Shown: piece after piece, positions 48,726-62,000 of the stretch
How the letters are laid out: the number at the start of each line of letters is the position of its first letter
Position numbering within the stretch: the stretch's first letter is position 1
NCBI GenBank assembly: GCA_003342895.1
Contig: PTFA01000035.1
Location: 3,238,703 to 3,302,702 of the forward strand
From: Casuarius casuarius
Lineage: Eukaryota; Chordata; Aves; Casuariiformes; Casuariidae
DNA length: 64,000 bases
Reading direction: 5' to 3'
Translations under genes and position numbers: made by a program
Notes under the pieces: model-generated
What the model was told of the DNA's origin: nothing
The model's input: only the letters and a program-made list of their open reading frames with translations
Databases searched by the model: none

Positions 48726-51700
48726 GTACGAGGAAAGGATCCTCTGCGGGGAAGGAATACTTGACAGTGTCAAGACTGCTGCATAATGTAAAGAAACAAA
48801 GAGGGCAGCAAATTAATTTTAACCAGCAATCTTTGTCCCGGCATTTCCCAGATTTTGAGCGGGAGCTAGAATGACACCCAGGCAAGTCATAAGCAGTGTT
48901 GTAGCCTCGCATCTCCCTCTCCAAGCTCTGCCGGCTAGCACAGCGGTGGATTACCGTTCTCTCTGAGCTGAGCCGTGACTCTCGGGGAAGGATGGTTTTG
49001 CTGGTCTAAATAGTTCCACTCTGCAGACCAAAGTTGCCGCTTCATTCCCAGTTTCCTTGCCCAGCCTGTGATTTTCTTCCAAGCTGTGTCTTAGACTCTG
49101 ATTTGCCCCATCTCACTGCTTCCTTCTCCCAGTTTTAGACTGATTCCACTTCCACCCCACTGCTACTCATCTGCTATCCACATCTTGGTCAAAATTGGGT
49201 CCCTTTTTCCTCTGTTTCTTTCTCCATTTGCCTTTCCAGCTCCTGATGCACTTATTTCCCTTTGTTTCATGATAAAAGCGTGCGAGTATATAGTCCTGGG
49301 TAGGATCGATGCTAACCAGGGGCCACAGCAGTCTTTTTCTAAATTCTGTTCAGATATTTTATAACGTTACTCGATTGTTTGAAAAGGCAAGAAGACAATG
49401 CTGGAGCTGAGGTGACTTTTTCCTCTTGCTCTATGTTTAGCTAATTCAAGAAGATCTGTGCTTCAGACCTGTTGTTCCTTAAAATATTTTGTGAGTAACC
49501 AGTCTGATTGCAAGGCTGCTCTGTAAAGGGATTGAGATGGTTGCAGCACACAGATAGAGTCATGAGCACTTTGGTCACATTTCAGATAAACCTCCCTGGT
49601 TGTCTGCCCCTCAAAGGGACAGGTTTTTAATAGCAAGATATAAAATTCTTAAGATAATGAATCTTGAAAACTTGCAAAATGTATTAAATATTTAATATGT
49701 TACAAATACACAGATTTGGGAAAGTGAAGTACCAGGTATGTGTCAGAAGGAAATGCTGATACTGTGCAGGAAGGTGATATGGTAAAACTCTTACCTAAAA
49801 AAATTAATGTTGCTACTGTAACATTTAAAATAGCAGGTAAAACATAGTAAGGGGTGTGTGTGTGAGGGAGAGAGAGAGAAAAGAAAATACTGAGTTTTTC
49901 AGCCTTTTACAACAACCATCCAGAAGGAGGCCACCCATCCAAGGGCCAGCTGCCTTTTCAGAAGAAAACGTGTGAATCACTTGATGCAGTGCTGTAAAAG
50001 CGTTTTTAAAATTTCAGACCAAATAACAATTACGCTAAACTGTCTCTTAGTCTTATTTATTCCATCTTGTTTGTTTTTCGTCCTTGGTTTAAAAAAAAAA
50101 GTTTAACATTTGTTCTATAGATCATATTCTAGTATCTTGCAATGATCCCTGACCCTAAACTGATTGATAAAGGGAGGAAGGAAGAAGAAGGAGTTAAAAT
50201 GCATAAATGATCAGTTGATACAAAAAGTCTGAATATGTTATTCTATAGATGTTCCTTCTGCATTGGTCATCTGCATATATAAAGACTTCTTTAACTCAAC
50301 TGATTGTTATACTTAGTATCAAAGGAATTCATAACCCTTGATAAATGAATTAAACTTTTCTTCGTGAGCTAGGGCAATGTTTTTGTTTTACGGGCAGGAA
50401 CAGTATAATAATATGGCAAAGACAGCAAATGTTTTGTGCTATAATTGGTAATTCACACTCCTTTCTCTCAAAGTCTCTTACAGCTATTTAGATACTTTAA
50501 GCTTATACACGCTCTGTTGCTTTTCATGTGGAAGATAGTAGATAGAATTTTATTTGTAAGTCGCAAAAAAGGAAACAATCTAATGGAGAAGACTCATGTA
50601 GGTAAAAGACTTATTTATAGACATCTGTAATATTTAAATATGAGCAAATTTGAAACTGGATATTTTAATATGTGTACCTCTGTGATTGTTAAAATTGCAA
50701 TTGACTTTATTTTCTGTAGTCAATATGTATTTCAGATAGCCTTTAATGAAGGTGATTGGTTGCAATATACTGCTTTTATCTGGTATTATGTGGGATCTTT
50801 CCTCATGATCTAGATGTTCCTAGGTATGTATATGTTCATGGATTTAAAAAGCATACTTTTTTAAAGAAATTTTACTACTGATTCTATAATATTGTCATAA
50901 AAGCCGTGCAAGAAAATGTCCCTGCACAGAGAGCTTACTGCTTAAAGAGATGAAAGACGTAAGACAAAATGGGAGTCGAAACATGATGTTTTTCTAGCAA
51001 CTAGAAACAGAAAATTGTTTCTTGGGTTTATAGATCAGTACTCCAAATGTAATATTATACTGCTCTCTTTCTAAGGATATTCTCCCACCAGAATTTTTCT
51101 GTCCCAAAATTGAAAAACAATGGCAGAACAGGTGCTACAAAGGTAGTTTTTGTGTTTTGTTAGTCTGATTTTTTTTTCCTACTTATGCTGTATTTAGGGA
51201 CACTTAGTAATACACTTAAACAGTTTAGACTTGGTAGCTGAAAGTGAATCTGCATGCTACAGTGTTCTGTAAGTCCAAATGGCTGTCTCTTCCAAAGCAC
51301 GCTGCTATTAATAAACCCTACATAAGATTACTTCTCATGATAACAGCAGCAGCTGGCAAGAATGTTTGCAATTTTCACATATTTGCTATAGCACTACTAC
51401 ATGCCATCTTGCATTTTTCCTGTGGTTCGTTGTCAGTGAAATTTCAGATTGAATTCTTGCTGCTTCTTTCATGGCCTCAATCTCTCCCCTGTCCTCCCTC
51501 CCCACCTCCAAATCCTGTCTAGCTACCAAACTATCAAACAAGTCCTCAACTGTCTAGTGCCTATTCTGTCTACATAGTTTTTCTGAAGCATATCTCTTCT
51601 TTCCTGCCTGTCTACACCCACACTGTTCCTGTCCTTTGCTCTCCGCTTATGCGGCATGCGGTTCTGGTAAGCCCTTCTTGCCCACGCACCTCCTTTAATG

Positions 51701-54700
51701 GAACAAGGAATTATCTGTACTTGCTAGCCTAATATTTCTTAATTAAAGCAGATAAACCATGAGGTTGAAGAAGTATAGAAATACAGCTGCTAGAGCAACT
51801 ATTAATTAATTTTTAAAATATGTGCATTTAAGTTTAATAATATAAGTATTAAAACATTACGTGTGAATCCATTCTCACTTCTTGCCCTTGTCTTACTATC
51901 TCTAGGCAGAACTCTCACAGTCGGTGCCACTTCTCTTACCTTGGAGATTATGCAGAATAAATGCTTGGGCACCTTTCTTTTTTAGGTGGAATGGATTTGT
52001 TTTAAACTATGATAATCTTCTGTCTTTTTTGTGTATTAGACATCTAAGCTTGACACTTACTTGCAGTTCACACTCACATTGATACAAGAAATAAGTTAGA
52101 TTATCTAATACAGACACCGCACATGGCAAAAAACTAATCATACAAATTAAAGAAAGCGGGGCTCCACCATGCCTTTAGCCTGTGACAGGATCTTTTGCAT
52201 CAGTGCCATTTCTGAGTAAGGTTCATCTAATGGTATAAGATTGCTTCTGATTGAAATTCTTAGTTTTCTAATCATGTTTGAAATATCATTATATGTTGGA
52301 GTCATTTTGACAGTGATCGCAATTAATGTGTCTCCAAGCTAAGGACTGAAGTTAATTCCCAGAGTTATTAAGGATATATGTCCATAACAGTACTTGTTCA
52401 TTTTACAATGGAAATGGGTTATAATATTAACAGCAGGGTTTTGGTCAGTTCCCGAGTCATATGTAACTTTGTGGCTTAAAAGTGCAAAATTAGATTTCTT
52501 TTAGGGTTGGTTGGTTTGTTTGTTTAAGAAATAACCCCCAAGAAAATGTGTTAGGAAAATAAAAAAAGAACATAATGCTACTTAACTGATCTCTTATACT
52601 TTGCTGTAAGAATCATTCTTATGTAGAATTTGAAAAGAAAAAAGTCCAATAAGCTAATTATTATATACAGCAAGTTTTCGTTATTTTACTGGAACCATTC
52701 CGTTTAAATGTCAGACAAACTTGCTGTAAATTTCTTCTCATTTCTTCTCTGTTCCTGTTGTCTTGTCACATCAAGAGCTGCTCATCTTGGGGAAAGCCCT
52801 CGGTGAATGCAGCCCTTATTTCCCAAGAGAGGAGGAGACAGCTTGAACCACCCAATACCAAGATGCATTAGATCTGCTGGCATCACTAAAGCTGGCTTTC
52901 CACATGGCTTGAATATTGTGCTGCCTTCCTGAGTGAAATTTGTTTCGAGGGTCTCATTCACATAGATCACTTTTGCTTTCTGTACGTGACACCACCTCAT
53001 TTTCTTACGTCTGCTGGCCCTGTCTTCCTTGGTTCGTGCTGTGCCTTCCCATGAACGGTCGTATCCAGATGTCTTCTCATTTTAGCGCCTTATATAAAAT
53101 GAATGCAGCTGTCTTATACAGTACTAAGCTCTGAGCCAGTCTTGAGATTTCTGGGAAGACATCCAAACTTCTGAGAGGATCAAGAGGAAATAGTTTCCTC
53201 CTCTGAAGTGTTGCCCCATTTTAATTTGGGCATACAAGTGAATGTTTCAGATGTCCAGAAATATGACATATTTGTTTGTTTATGGCCACTTTTAGCAGGT
53301 CCAGCCTTACTTTTGTCTGTTTAGGTAGGCAGAACTTGTATTAGAAGTGACCTGTTCTTCCTGCTGTGTGGAGGAGGTAAATGCTCGAAGTCATCTAAGG
53401 CATCTCCAGGGAAATTCCTGACAATACGGCAGTGAGGAGAGGTGGGTGTGCAGACCTGCTCCGTGACACCCCTCCACCCCCATGCTTTCTCTCTTCCTGA
53501 TGCACAAGGAAACTTGTAGTAAAAATTCAGAGTTGTCACTGAAGTGCAGGAATATATTAAGTGCCGTGATTTGCAACTCTTTCTGTTAATTTTGAGTACC
53601 TTTATGAGTTTGGGAGTCTAATTTATAGAAACTTCAGTCCTTCCTTCTCCATTTTTACGTGAAGTAACTATTTATTTACCTGCAAATTTTGTCAGGAAAG
53701 TTGCTGCCTTGTATTTCTAGCAATTGTTACCTGTTTTTGTCAAATAAGTTGGATTGTTGATGATGAAATCAGATACCTGGTATTTCTAAAGTTTGCGACT
53801 ACTAGTTCACTAGCTTTTAACTTTACCGAAATCTTATTATAGTTTATTGTCTTAGCTTGGACAAGTAGCATTGGCAGCTCCTTGCATTGAACATGTAGAA
53901 CATATGAATTCATAATTGCTAAAAAAAAAAAATTTCAGCATATTCTTTGGGCTTCAGTAGACAATTTATGTCCTCTGAGGTTATTCAGACACCATTATCT
54001 GGTCATAATAGGTACTGCAAGTCTCATAAAACTAATCTTTCAAGAGACATCCGCGTTTTCTCGCTCTTAGCATCATCCGTCTTTTGTGTAGGTATGTTGG
54101 TATAAAAATTCAGACATGTTGTTTAATAATTGGCTCTGGAGTCTTGTATTTTCCTGTTGATTTTAAGATTTGTAGTTCATATTTACACTATTTAAACATG
54201 AGCAATATTAGCAAAAAACCAAAATTGAGCTGCCTTCTCTGTGAATAGATAAGTGTAATCTTTATCACTTACACAGCAAAATGTGTGCACTTTTTTACGT
54301 GGCTTAACAGGTGACTGTATGCATAATGTATGGTATGTGTATTTGTATATTTATGTCTTTGGAAGAAAGTATGTAATCCCTTTCGCTGTGAATGCACTTA
54401 CATTGACACAGAAGTGAAAGCTCAGTGGAGTAAAACGTAAGGCAGTTATAGAGAAATACAGTATGCTAAGAAATAATTTTAAATGTCTTTTAAACTATTT
54501 TCCACTGAGTTTTTATCATTTTAATTTCAGAGTCTCTGTGTTTTAGAGTTTTTCTAATGCTTTCTTTGGCTTTCAGGACCCTGAAGTAAGGTCACTGGTT
54601 TTTCACGGAAAAAATTCCTTGCAGTGAGGCAACATATGACCCAGCTTTGTTCTTGATCTGTTTTTCTGTCTTTCTGTAATATAGCATAAATTCTGAAACT

Positions 54701-57700
54701 TTGATATTTCTATATGAGGAGTTTTAAGTTCTTTATAGAGTTTTGAGAAATATCTTGTCTCTTGGTGTATGGACATATGGAGAGTGTGTGTTCTGTGGCC
54801 TCTTTGGACTAAGAAGTTGAAAACTGAGGTATGGTCATTTTTGAGCTTGAAAGACAAATATGGGAGAGAGGAGAAAGAGGACGAGAAAGGGAATAAATGC
54901 GAACATTGGGAATTGGAAGAGACTCTGTAGTAACAACAGAATTTCTTTATAGTAGTTTCCAAGTTCTCTTTTTAAAACAAATACTGAAATAAAGGGGAAA
55001 AACAGATTACTCCTGCGAAGTAGCCAACAAAATAAAAACAGTTGAACAAATCCACATTTTTTTTCAAATGTGGCTTTGAGTCCTCTGTATTGCACGTAAC
55101 TTAGGAATGTATTGTCCAACTATTTTATTGTAACCTTTAAATTATCATTATCAGCAAGCCTTTTTATTTTCTCTCAAAGAACAAAAATCAGTTTGTGTTG
55201 CACTAGAAAGGATGTACGAATGTACGCTACCTTTGAAGAATAAGAGCGTCAGATATTGGATGTGGTGTTCCAAAGCATGTAATGACAAGGATCAAAAAGC
55301 TGTTGCCCTATTAAAAACCTAATATATGCAGCAATCTTTGTATTTCTAAAAGAATGTCAATTATTGCTTATAAATATGCTAAAAACCTTTCTGAACTTCT
55401 GAATTCCTTTGACAACACTTGTGAACTTCACGGTCTATTTTTAAGGTACAATATATACTTTTCATTCAGTTGCATGCAATATTAAAGCTAATTGCTTCCT
55501 TTCTTCTATTCAGAATTGGGGAGTCATAGCATCTTGTTATCTAATACTACTTAATAATAAACCTTGTAATACATACAAAGATATGGATGCTGATCACTAT
55601 TTCTTTCAGAGCTGTTCTTTCAGTGTGAGTTTTAAGATTTTTTTTTAACTCTTTGCCAATAAGTAACACCAATGCCAAGACTTTGGCCTTCGTTACATTT
55701 ATCTGTCATGGACATATCAAAACCTGTATCAAACACAAAAACTTTATCTAGGCTGTTTTAATTGCATCTTCATTAAGGGTTTTCATAAAGTAGACTATTA
55801 TTAAATTATTCTAGCAGAACAAACCTTAATCTTTTTCCCCTTTTAATTTTTCTTTTCCATTATATTAAGTTTTATTTTAGCTTTAAAGTGATCAGAATTT
55901 TTCAGTATAAACAAGACCTCCATTTTTAACAGGAAAAATAATATATATATATTTATAATATATATTATAAAATAAATATATAAATGGGAGAAACATCACA
56001 TATCTTTCTTTTAATGTATTATAAATAAGAAAAAATTTCCTTTCCTTTCTCCAGTCCATCTCCCACACACACCCACACAGCCAAATGAAAACGAAACCGA
56101 AAAGCCTCCCATCTTACCTTCAGCACATAATTTCTGTTCTGCATGGGGAAGAGGGAGCACAAGAACCAGGATACCATTTTAAGCAGCAGGTTTATAAACA
56201 AATCTGGAAACTAACTTTATTTTGCCTTAGGTCTTTTCTTGTCTTCCACCTCATGGCTGTCTCCTGTAACGCGCTCTGCGCTTGCACACAGCTGCTGCAA
56301 AGAGCCCCTCTCTGCTCTTGTTCGACTTGGGACATGGGGAGTTATTTCTTCCCTGTATAAAACATGGGAAGATTTAACCCTGTGCCATTTTTTAAGCCTT
56401 TCCTGAACTCCATTGCCAAATCAGACCTACATGGAAAAAACACTTGCAGTGAATGCTGGCCACGTGTCAGTTTGTGACGGCTTAAAAGCTGGGGGTCTCT
56501 GAGACAGTATAGAAAAAAACATTTCCAAAACTGGACGCTCGTTCGGACTAGTGGAAGGAAAACTCCACCCTGGTCCCAGAAGGCACCTAGCATAATGCCT
56601 AAGATAAATATGAAAAACTCCTCCTCTCCTAATCCCATTAGGAGTAATATAATTTCCCCTGGGAGGGGAGATCTCTTGAAGATACTGTGATCCTTTCTAC
56701 TTTGCTCTTCTGTCATGCCTCCGTCCTGGTGAGGCTACAGGAATGCATTTGGTTTTGTGGACTTAAAATTCACCTGTAGCGTCAGTGCCGCTTTCTTGGT
56801 AATAAATGTTCTTAAATTGAAATCTTGGTCAGATTTTACTATCCTGTTTTAAGTAAAACCCTGTATATTTCCTAATCAAGGATTATATATTAAAAAAAAA
56901 AGATTTTTATAAATGAAACCGATGATAAGGGAAATGAACGTACGTGTTAGTTTGAGTTTGTTTTGTTTTGTCTTGTCGTTAATTCGGAGTAGGGAAAAAA
57001 TGCCTGAAACATGAAGTGGTTTTAAAAGTGTAATTTCTCTTCTGAAAGTGAGTTTGGTAACCATCCAAGGAGAAGTCAGTGGACCAAGTTTTGGGGAAAG
57101 AAGAGTGTTTCTGGGCAGAAGTGTAACAGAAGGGGAAGGCAGAAGAGGATGAAGTACTGCTGTGTAGAGAAAAGAGAACTGGAGGGCACTGCTTTGTAAA
57201 CCAAGTTCATTAGTTGTTTGAAAACCATCACAGCATTTAAAGTGCAAAACATATCTTTTCGTTTATGAATGGGAATGTCTGAGCTTTCAGCTCACAGATT
57301 TACAGCTCTCTTTATTTTCATTAAAAATACAAAGATCCCCATATCTGATTCTCACCTAAAAGCAGAATTAAAAGTGGATGGGGGCTTCTGATAGACTGCT
57401 TTAGATGAAAGTTGTGAGTGATTCTGCTTATCTCCAGACGCAGCTCGAGCTGCGCTTTGTGCGCTCTTTGACAGCGACTGGTTTCTTTGCAAAGGTTGCT
57501 TGAAGGGACACAGCATTTCCTGCTGCTCTCATGGATGCTTCAAATACCATTTAGCACCGTCATAGTTATCAGAGGACAGGAGAAGCTTGTGTCGTAACGA
57601 AAACACGACTTTATTGACTATGAATGAAATGGGATACAGAAAATGAGACTAATAAAAAGCAGAACAGAAAATGAGTGGTTATAGTACCAAGCCACCAGAG

Positions 57701-58979
57701 CTGTATTGCTAAAAGTTTGACTGTCTGTGTGTGCATGTCAGTAAAATTGATTTTTTTTAGTTATTTATTTTGCAGTGGTACAAGGTGTTGAAGCATCTTC
57801 TAGTACGCCCTGGCTAGTGGTCCCAGTTGACAAGAAGTTTACATCATTTTAAAGAGTGATACTGTAGATTGTACAGTGAAGTCTCTTGAACAAGAACACA
57901 TGATTTATTTGAGAATCCAGTTATTCCATAAAAACGACCCAAACAAAAGTGTCATCTCTGAGCGCTGGGCAGCCAAACTATGCAATAGTTCCTTTTTTTT
58001 TGTCTCTCTTGCAGAATCAAAGCTCGATTAATTGCAGTTACAGTGATTTTACCTCTAGGTGCCACCAGTATGATAAAAATATAACCCCCTGTTCTTAATC
58101 GGAAGCCTTTCAATTAACCTGGTACCGAAGTTCTGAGGAGCAACCTGATACTTGGAGAAAAAAAACCCGAAAGAGAAGGCGGCAGTTCCTCTGAGTGCAG
58201 CCCTCACTTCAAAGCTGAGAATGTTTCTGTTAAGAGAAAGATCTATTATATCATGGTGATTGACACTTCTAGGTTAAAAAGAATATATATACGTGACTAG
58301 GCAAAGGAGAAAATAAAGTACATAATGGCCCAGATATTGTCACTGAAATAACTGTAATAGCTGTCTGTCAAGATTTATTATAAAACAACTGTCTTTACTC
58401 CCCTTTTTTCTACTTATATGTAGTTGGAAGAGAAAGCTTGAGTTTAGTTTTCATTTTGTTAGCAGAGAATCCTTTGGATATTATCATTGTGGTTATGGAA
58501 AACAGATTTTTACTATACTTAGCATACCATTAGTTATTACCTTTATGATTAGAAACTTATTTTTTGCAGCAGTTCATTAGTGAGGGGTCACCCTGCCCTG
58601 ACCTTGGTGAAGGAGCTGTGTAAGAAGTCCTTGTAAACTGGATTCTTGAATAAACAGTGCATGTATGTATGCACAATGCTACAGTAATAATAATGTAGTG
58701 ACACCTGGTATTCAGGTGTGGGGCTGTAAGCTCAAAAAATGTTAGATTGCCTTGAAGTGTCCTTTATCCCATTATTTTGAAGAATACACATCATACTAGT
58801 AGCTTGAAGTCTGTTTCAGTGCATGATTTTCCAAAATATATCAAATTGAGAACCACTTTGTACCCTTTCTCATAACTGATGATAATCCAAACTTAATTTT
58901 TTCTCTTCTTCCTTGTTAAATTTCTACTTGCATGCAGGTGACTTGCATAGTCTAATAGACCTGGTGTGTTAGTCTACAG
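48726..58979. other. FBXW7: Intron, no gene seen
   Basis: AT-rich intron. It contains a (GT)n/(GA)n simple-repeat stretch at about 49853-49880 and an AT-only stretch at about 55938-55983. Minus-strand open frames at 54603-55119, 56342-56716 and 56876-57247 are 94-124 codons long, hydrophobic or low in complexity, and unrecognised. They are regarded as chance frames in stop-poor antisense text. The shared FBXW7 exon was looked for and not found. Confidence 0.55.
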
Positions 58980-59062
58980 TGAAAGTTAAATTATCACTAG
59001 ATTCTGCTAGGCTTGATGGGTTGTTGGCCTGACCCACCACTTCTGATGTTCTTGTGTACTAT
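58980..59062 (+). mobile_element. CR1 LINE 3'-end remnant
   Basis: The segment ggcttgatgggttgttggcc followed by tgacccaccacttctgatgt and tcttgtgt resembles the CR1 3' terminus of amniotes (a 'gatgg..c..ttggtctgacccagtatggc' block followed by 'ttcttatgttctt'). It is short and diverged, in plus orientation, opposite to the large CR1 at 23.6-25.5 kb. The 5' limit is unclear. Confidence 0.5.
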
Positions 59063-62000
59063 AGCATATAGTATAAAATGTCCCATGGATTTAATAGTAC
59101 GCATGTGGAAGGAGGAGCTTCAGCGTATGATTTATTTAAAGAGCTACCATACCAATGTAATGGACAAAATAGCTTTAGGCTATTTTGTAAGCAAAAGAGA
59201 TTTGCTAAGGCACATCTTCTACTTAAGGCTATGTTTATTTTGAATACCATGTGAACGTTTGTAAAACATGAAATATTTTGAGGATAAGCTTTAGGAATTG
59301 CAATTTTGGCCATTCCAGTTGGGGGGGGTGGGGGTGGGGAAGAGGTGGTTTTTGTTTTTTAATGTTTGGTACTCTGCAATATCATGGCTCACTTTATGGT
59401 CTCATGGTGTACCCATATTTTCATAATAAAAAAATATAGTTTCTTACCTCAGTGAAGCTCAATGAGGTTCTTGTCCTTTGCAGCTCTTTATGCCAATTTA
59501 TCATATCATGAATAGGGCAAGGAGGCACTGCATGTCCTTGTTCTGGCTTGAGAGGGAGTTAGGAAAATGGGGGAAGTGCCCACGTTACTGTAGTAATCTT
59601 TTCTGCATGGACCAGATTGTAAAAAATAGCTGAGCTCTTTCTGTTATGAGTATTGAAATCTTAATTGAAAAGAGCTAGAAAAGTAAATTCTTACATTTAT
59701 TTCTGTATTTCATGGATTTTCTGCAGAAAAGTCATCCCTGAATTTTTAGAGATGAAAATAGATTAGATAGTTTATGTGAGCAAATTGTATGAACATACAT
59801 ATTTTTTCCAATTGACATGAAAAATAATATACTTCTCAAATAGCGAAAGATTTATCATAGCAGGTCTGGATATAAATGGTAACTATAGTATATAGTCATA
59901 CACACAACCAGACTATAATATTAATTTTAATAAAACTTAGGAAATTTATTTTTATTAATGTAGTAAATTTACTCCTATTATGCTTCCTTCCCCGTCTTCT
60001 CTTGGATACTAATCATTTTGAAAGGCAAGGGAGCCACAGCTAATGAAATACAAAATAGCTTGTTATGCTCCTGTCTTGCTACATGTCTGTAGCACATAAA
60101 GAAAAGTAATACTTTGTGTTATTCCCATATTTTTCCTTAGAAGAAATCATAAAATCTTTGCTGTGTTTTATTTAAGGAACAGTATGGTGAAGATTGGGTC
60201 GGCACACCCGGAGAATTCTCAAGATTAATATTCAATTTGAAACTGAATAGTTTTTCTGCATCAGAAGAGTAGAAAAATACAGAATTACGCTAGAAAATAA
60301 ATTGTAATACATGGTTTTGTAGTCAATTTACATTCTTGCTTTTGAGAAGTCTGACAGATTAAATCAGTAACAAAGTTATCCAAAGCTAATATCATTAATA
60401 ATGAGAAGGGAGGGAGGGAGAGGATTTATGCAAACCTTCTATTTGTGCTCTCCCAGAAAACTTCTCCATGCTGTCCTGCCAAGACTTTTAGAAATTATCA
60501 GGGACTTTACTTTCTTATCTTGACCATGAGTTGTAAATATGTGCTGATTTTTTTTACAGTTCTTAAAGTATAGTCTTTACAAGGAAGTTTAAGTCAACAA
60601 AACAGCAAAAATTAAGAAGAAACTATTAGGTGTATTCTTCGGAAAGTATCGTTCCTGATTTTACAGAAGTCTTGCTTAGCCCTTTTATATGTGGTAGGAA
60701 GAAGTGTAAAGGGTGGAAATTTAGGACTGCCATATGTCTAAACTTCTGCGGAAGTATTCCCTTTCTCTCCCGAAGTTCAGAAAAATGACTTCTGCAGACT
60801 GACTATGCAGTGCATCCCCTGGAAAGTCCTGCACATCCAGATACGGTGGGCTTCTCTTCCCGGTGCATGTGCTGATGTTACTGAGGGGGGACTCGCTTTG
60901 TGGAAATACGGGACACTTGTTAAAAAAAAAGAAAAAAAAAAATTCTAGTACAAAGTTTCAGGCCAATGTTCAGTTTAATGTTGTCATCTAAAGCAAAAAC
61001 GCATATATGAACCAGAACAACAAATTTAACATTACAAGTCACCTTTACAAAGTACCAACTGAATTTAAATCAAAAGAAACAGGATGTTGGTGGGGAAAAT
61101 GTATTCTTTAAAGGTTAAGGGGGCTTATGCAAAATGTGAAATATCTCAGACATTTATAAGCAAATTCTCATGCCATTAGGAACTGATGGTAAGGGAAGTT
61201 TTATCATCCCATTCTTAACTTAAGAATTTCTGTTGTGCCTAACTATATCTATTTCTGTATGTTTTTTATTTTGTTCAAAGAAGACTTATGTTCAACTGAA
61301 TTGTTTGTATTCTTAAGTTACAATCTACAGTGTAATCCAGAGGGAAAATCGATGATCCTTTTTAAGAGAAAGGACTGAATATGACTATCCAAGTTTAAAA
61401 AAAAAAGTTTTTCCCACTACAGTGAAGACTTAATTGTATTCTAAATCTCTTCCTATTTGTATGTTTTATATGTGGAGGTTTAAAATATAATTAAGGAAAA
61501 AATACAGTTCAGTGTGGTTAGCCTGTTCATTTTCAGTTAATTCTTACACAACTTGCAGCTTATGATGTTGTTTCTGAAGCGGACATGTAGGGGCAGTGTA
61601 GTGCTGTCTCTAAATCTTCCTGTGTTTTCATCATTTCAGTCTGTTGTGGAAGACCACAAGTTGAAATACTGTGGTTTTATCTGTTGTGTGTATATGCATT
61701 ACTTTTAAAGGAAGTATGTTCATCCTTTTAAGTTAAAGAAATGTCCCAGAGATGTCAATACAGTTAGGACAATCCTTGTTTTAAATGAGTCACTGTTTTC
61801 TCCTCAATGTTGTTTGTAAGAAAGTATTATTTCAAGACTTATAGTGTTTGAAGGTTTCTATATGCTAGAAGCAAGTGGAGTGTATATGCAAATCTTGACA
61901 AATTGCAGTTAGGCTTTTGATGTAAAGGGTATCGACAAAACAACTTTGATTCCTTTTTTGTTTATTTTAATGTTGATACTAAAGTATATTTGAGGTTATT

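Noticed and set aside
54603..55119. Minus-strand frames of 94-119 codons
   Set aside because: Phe/Leu/Ser-rich translations typical of antisense AT-rich DNA, with no domain or splice support.
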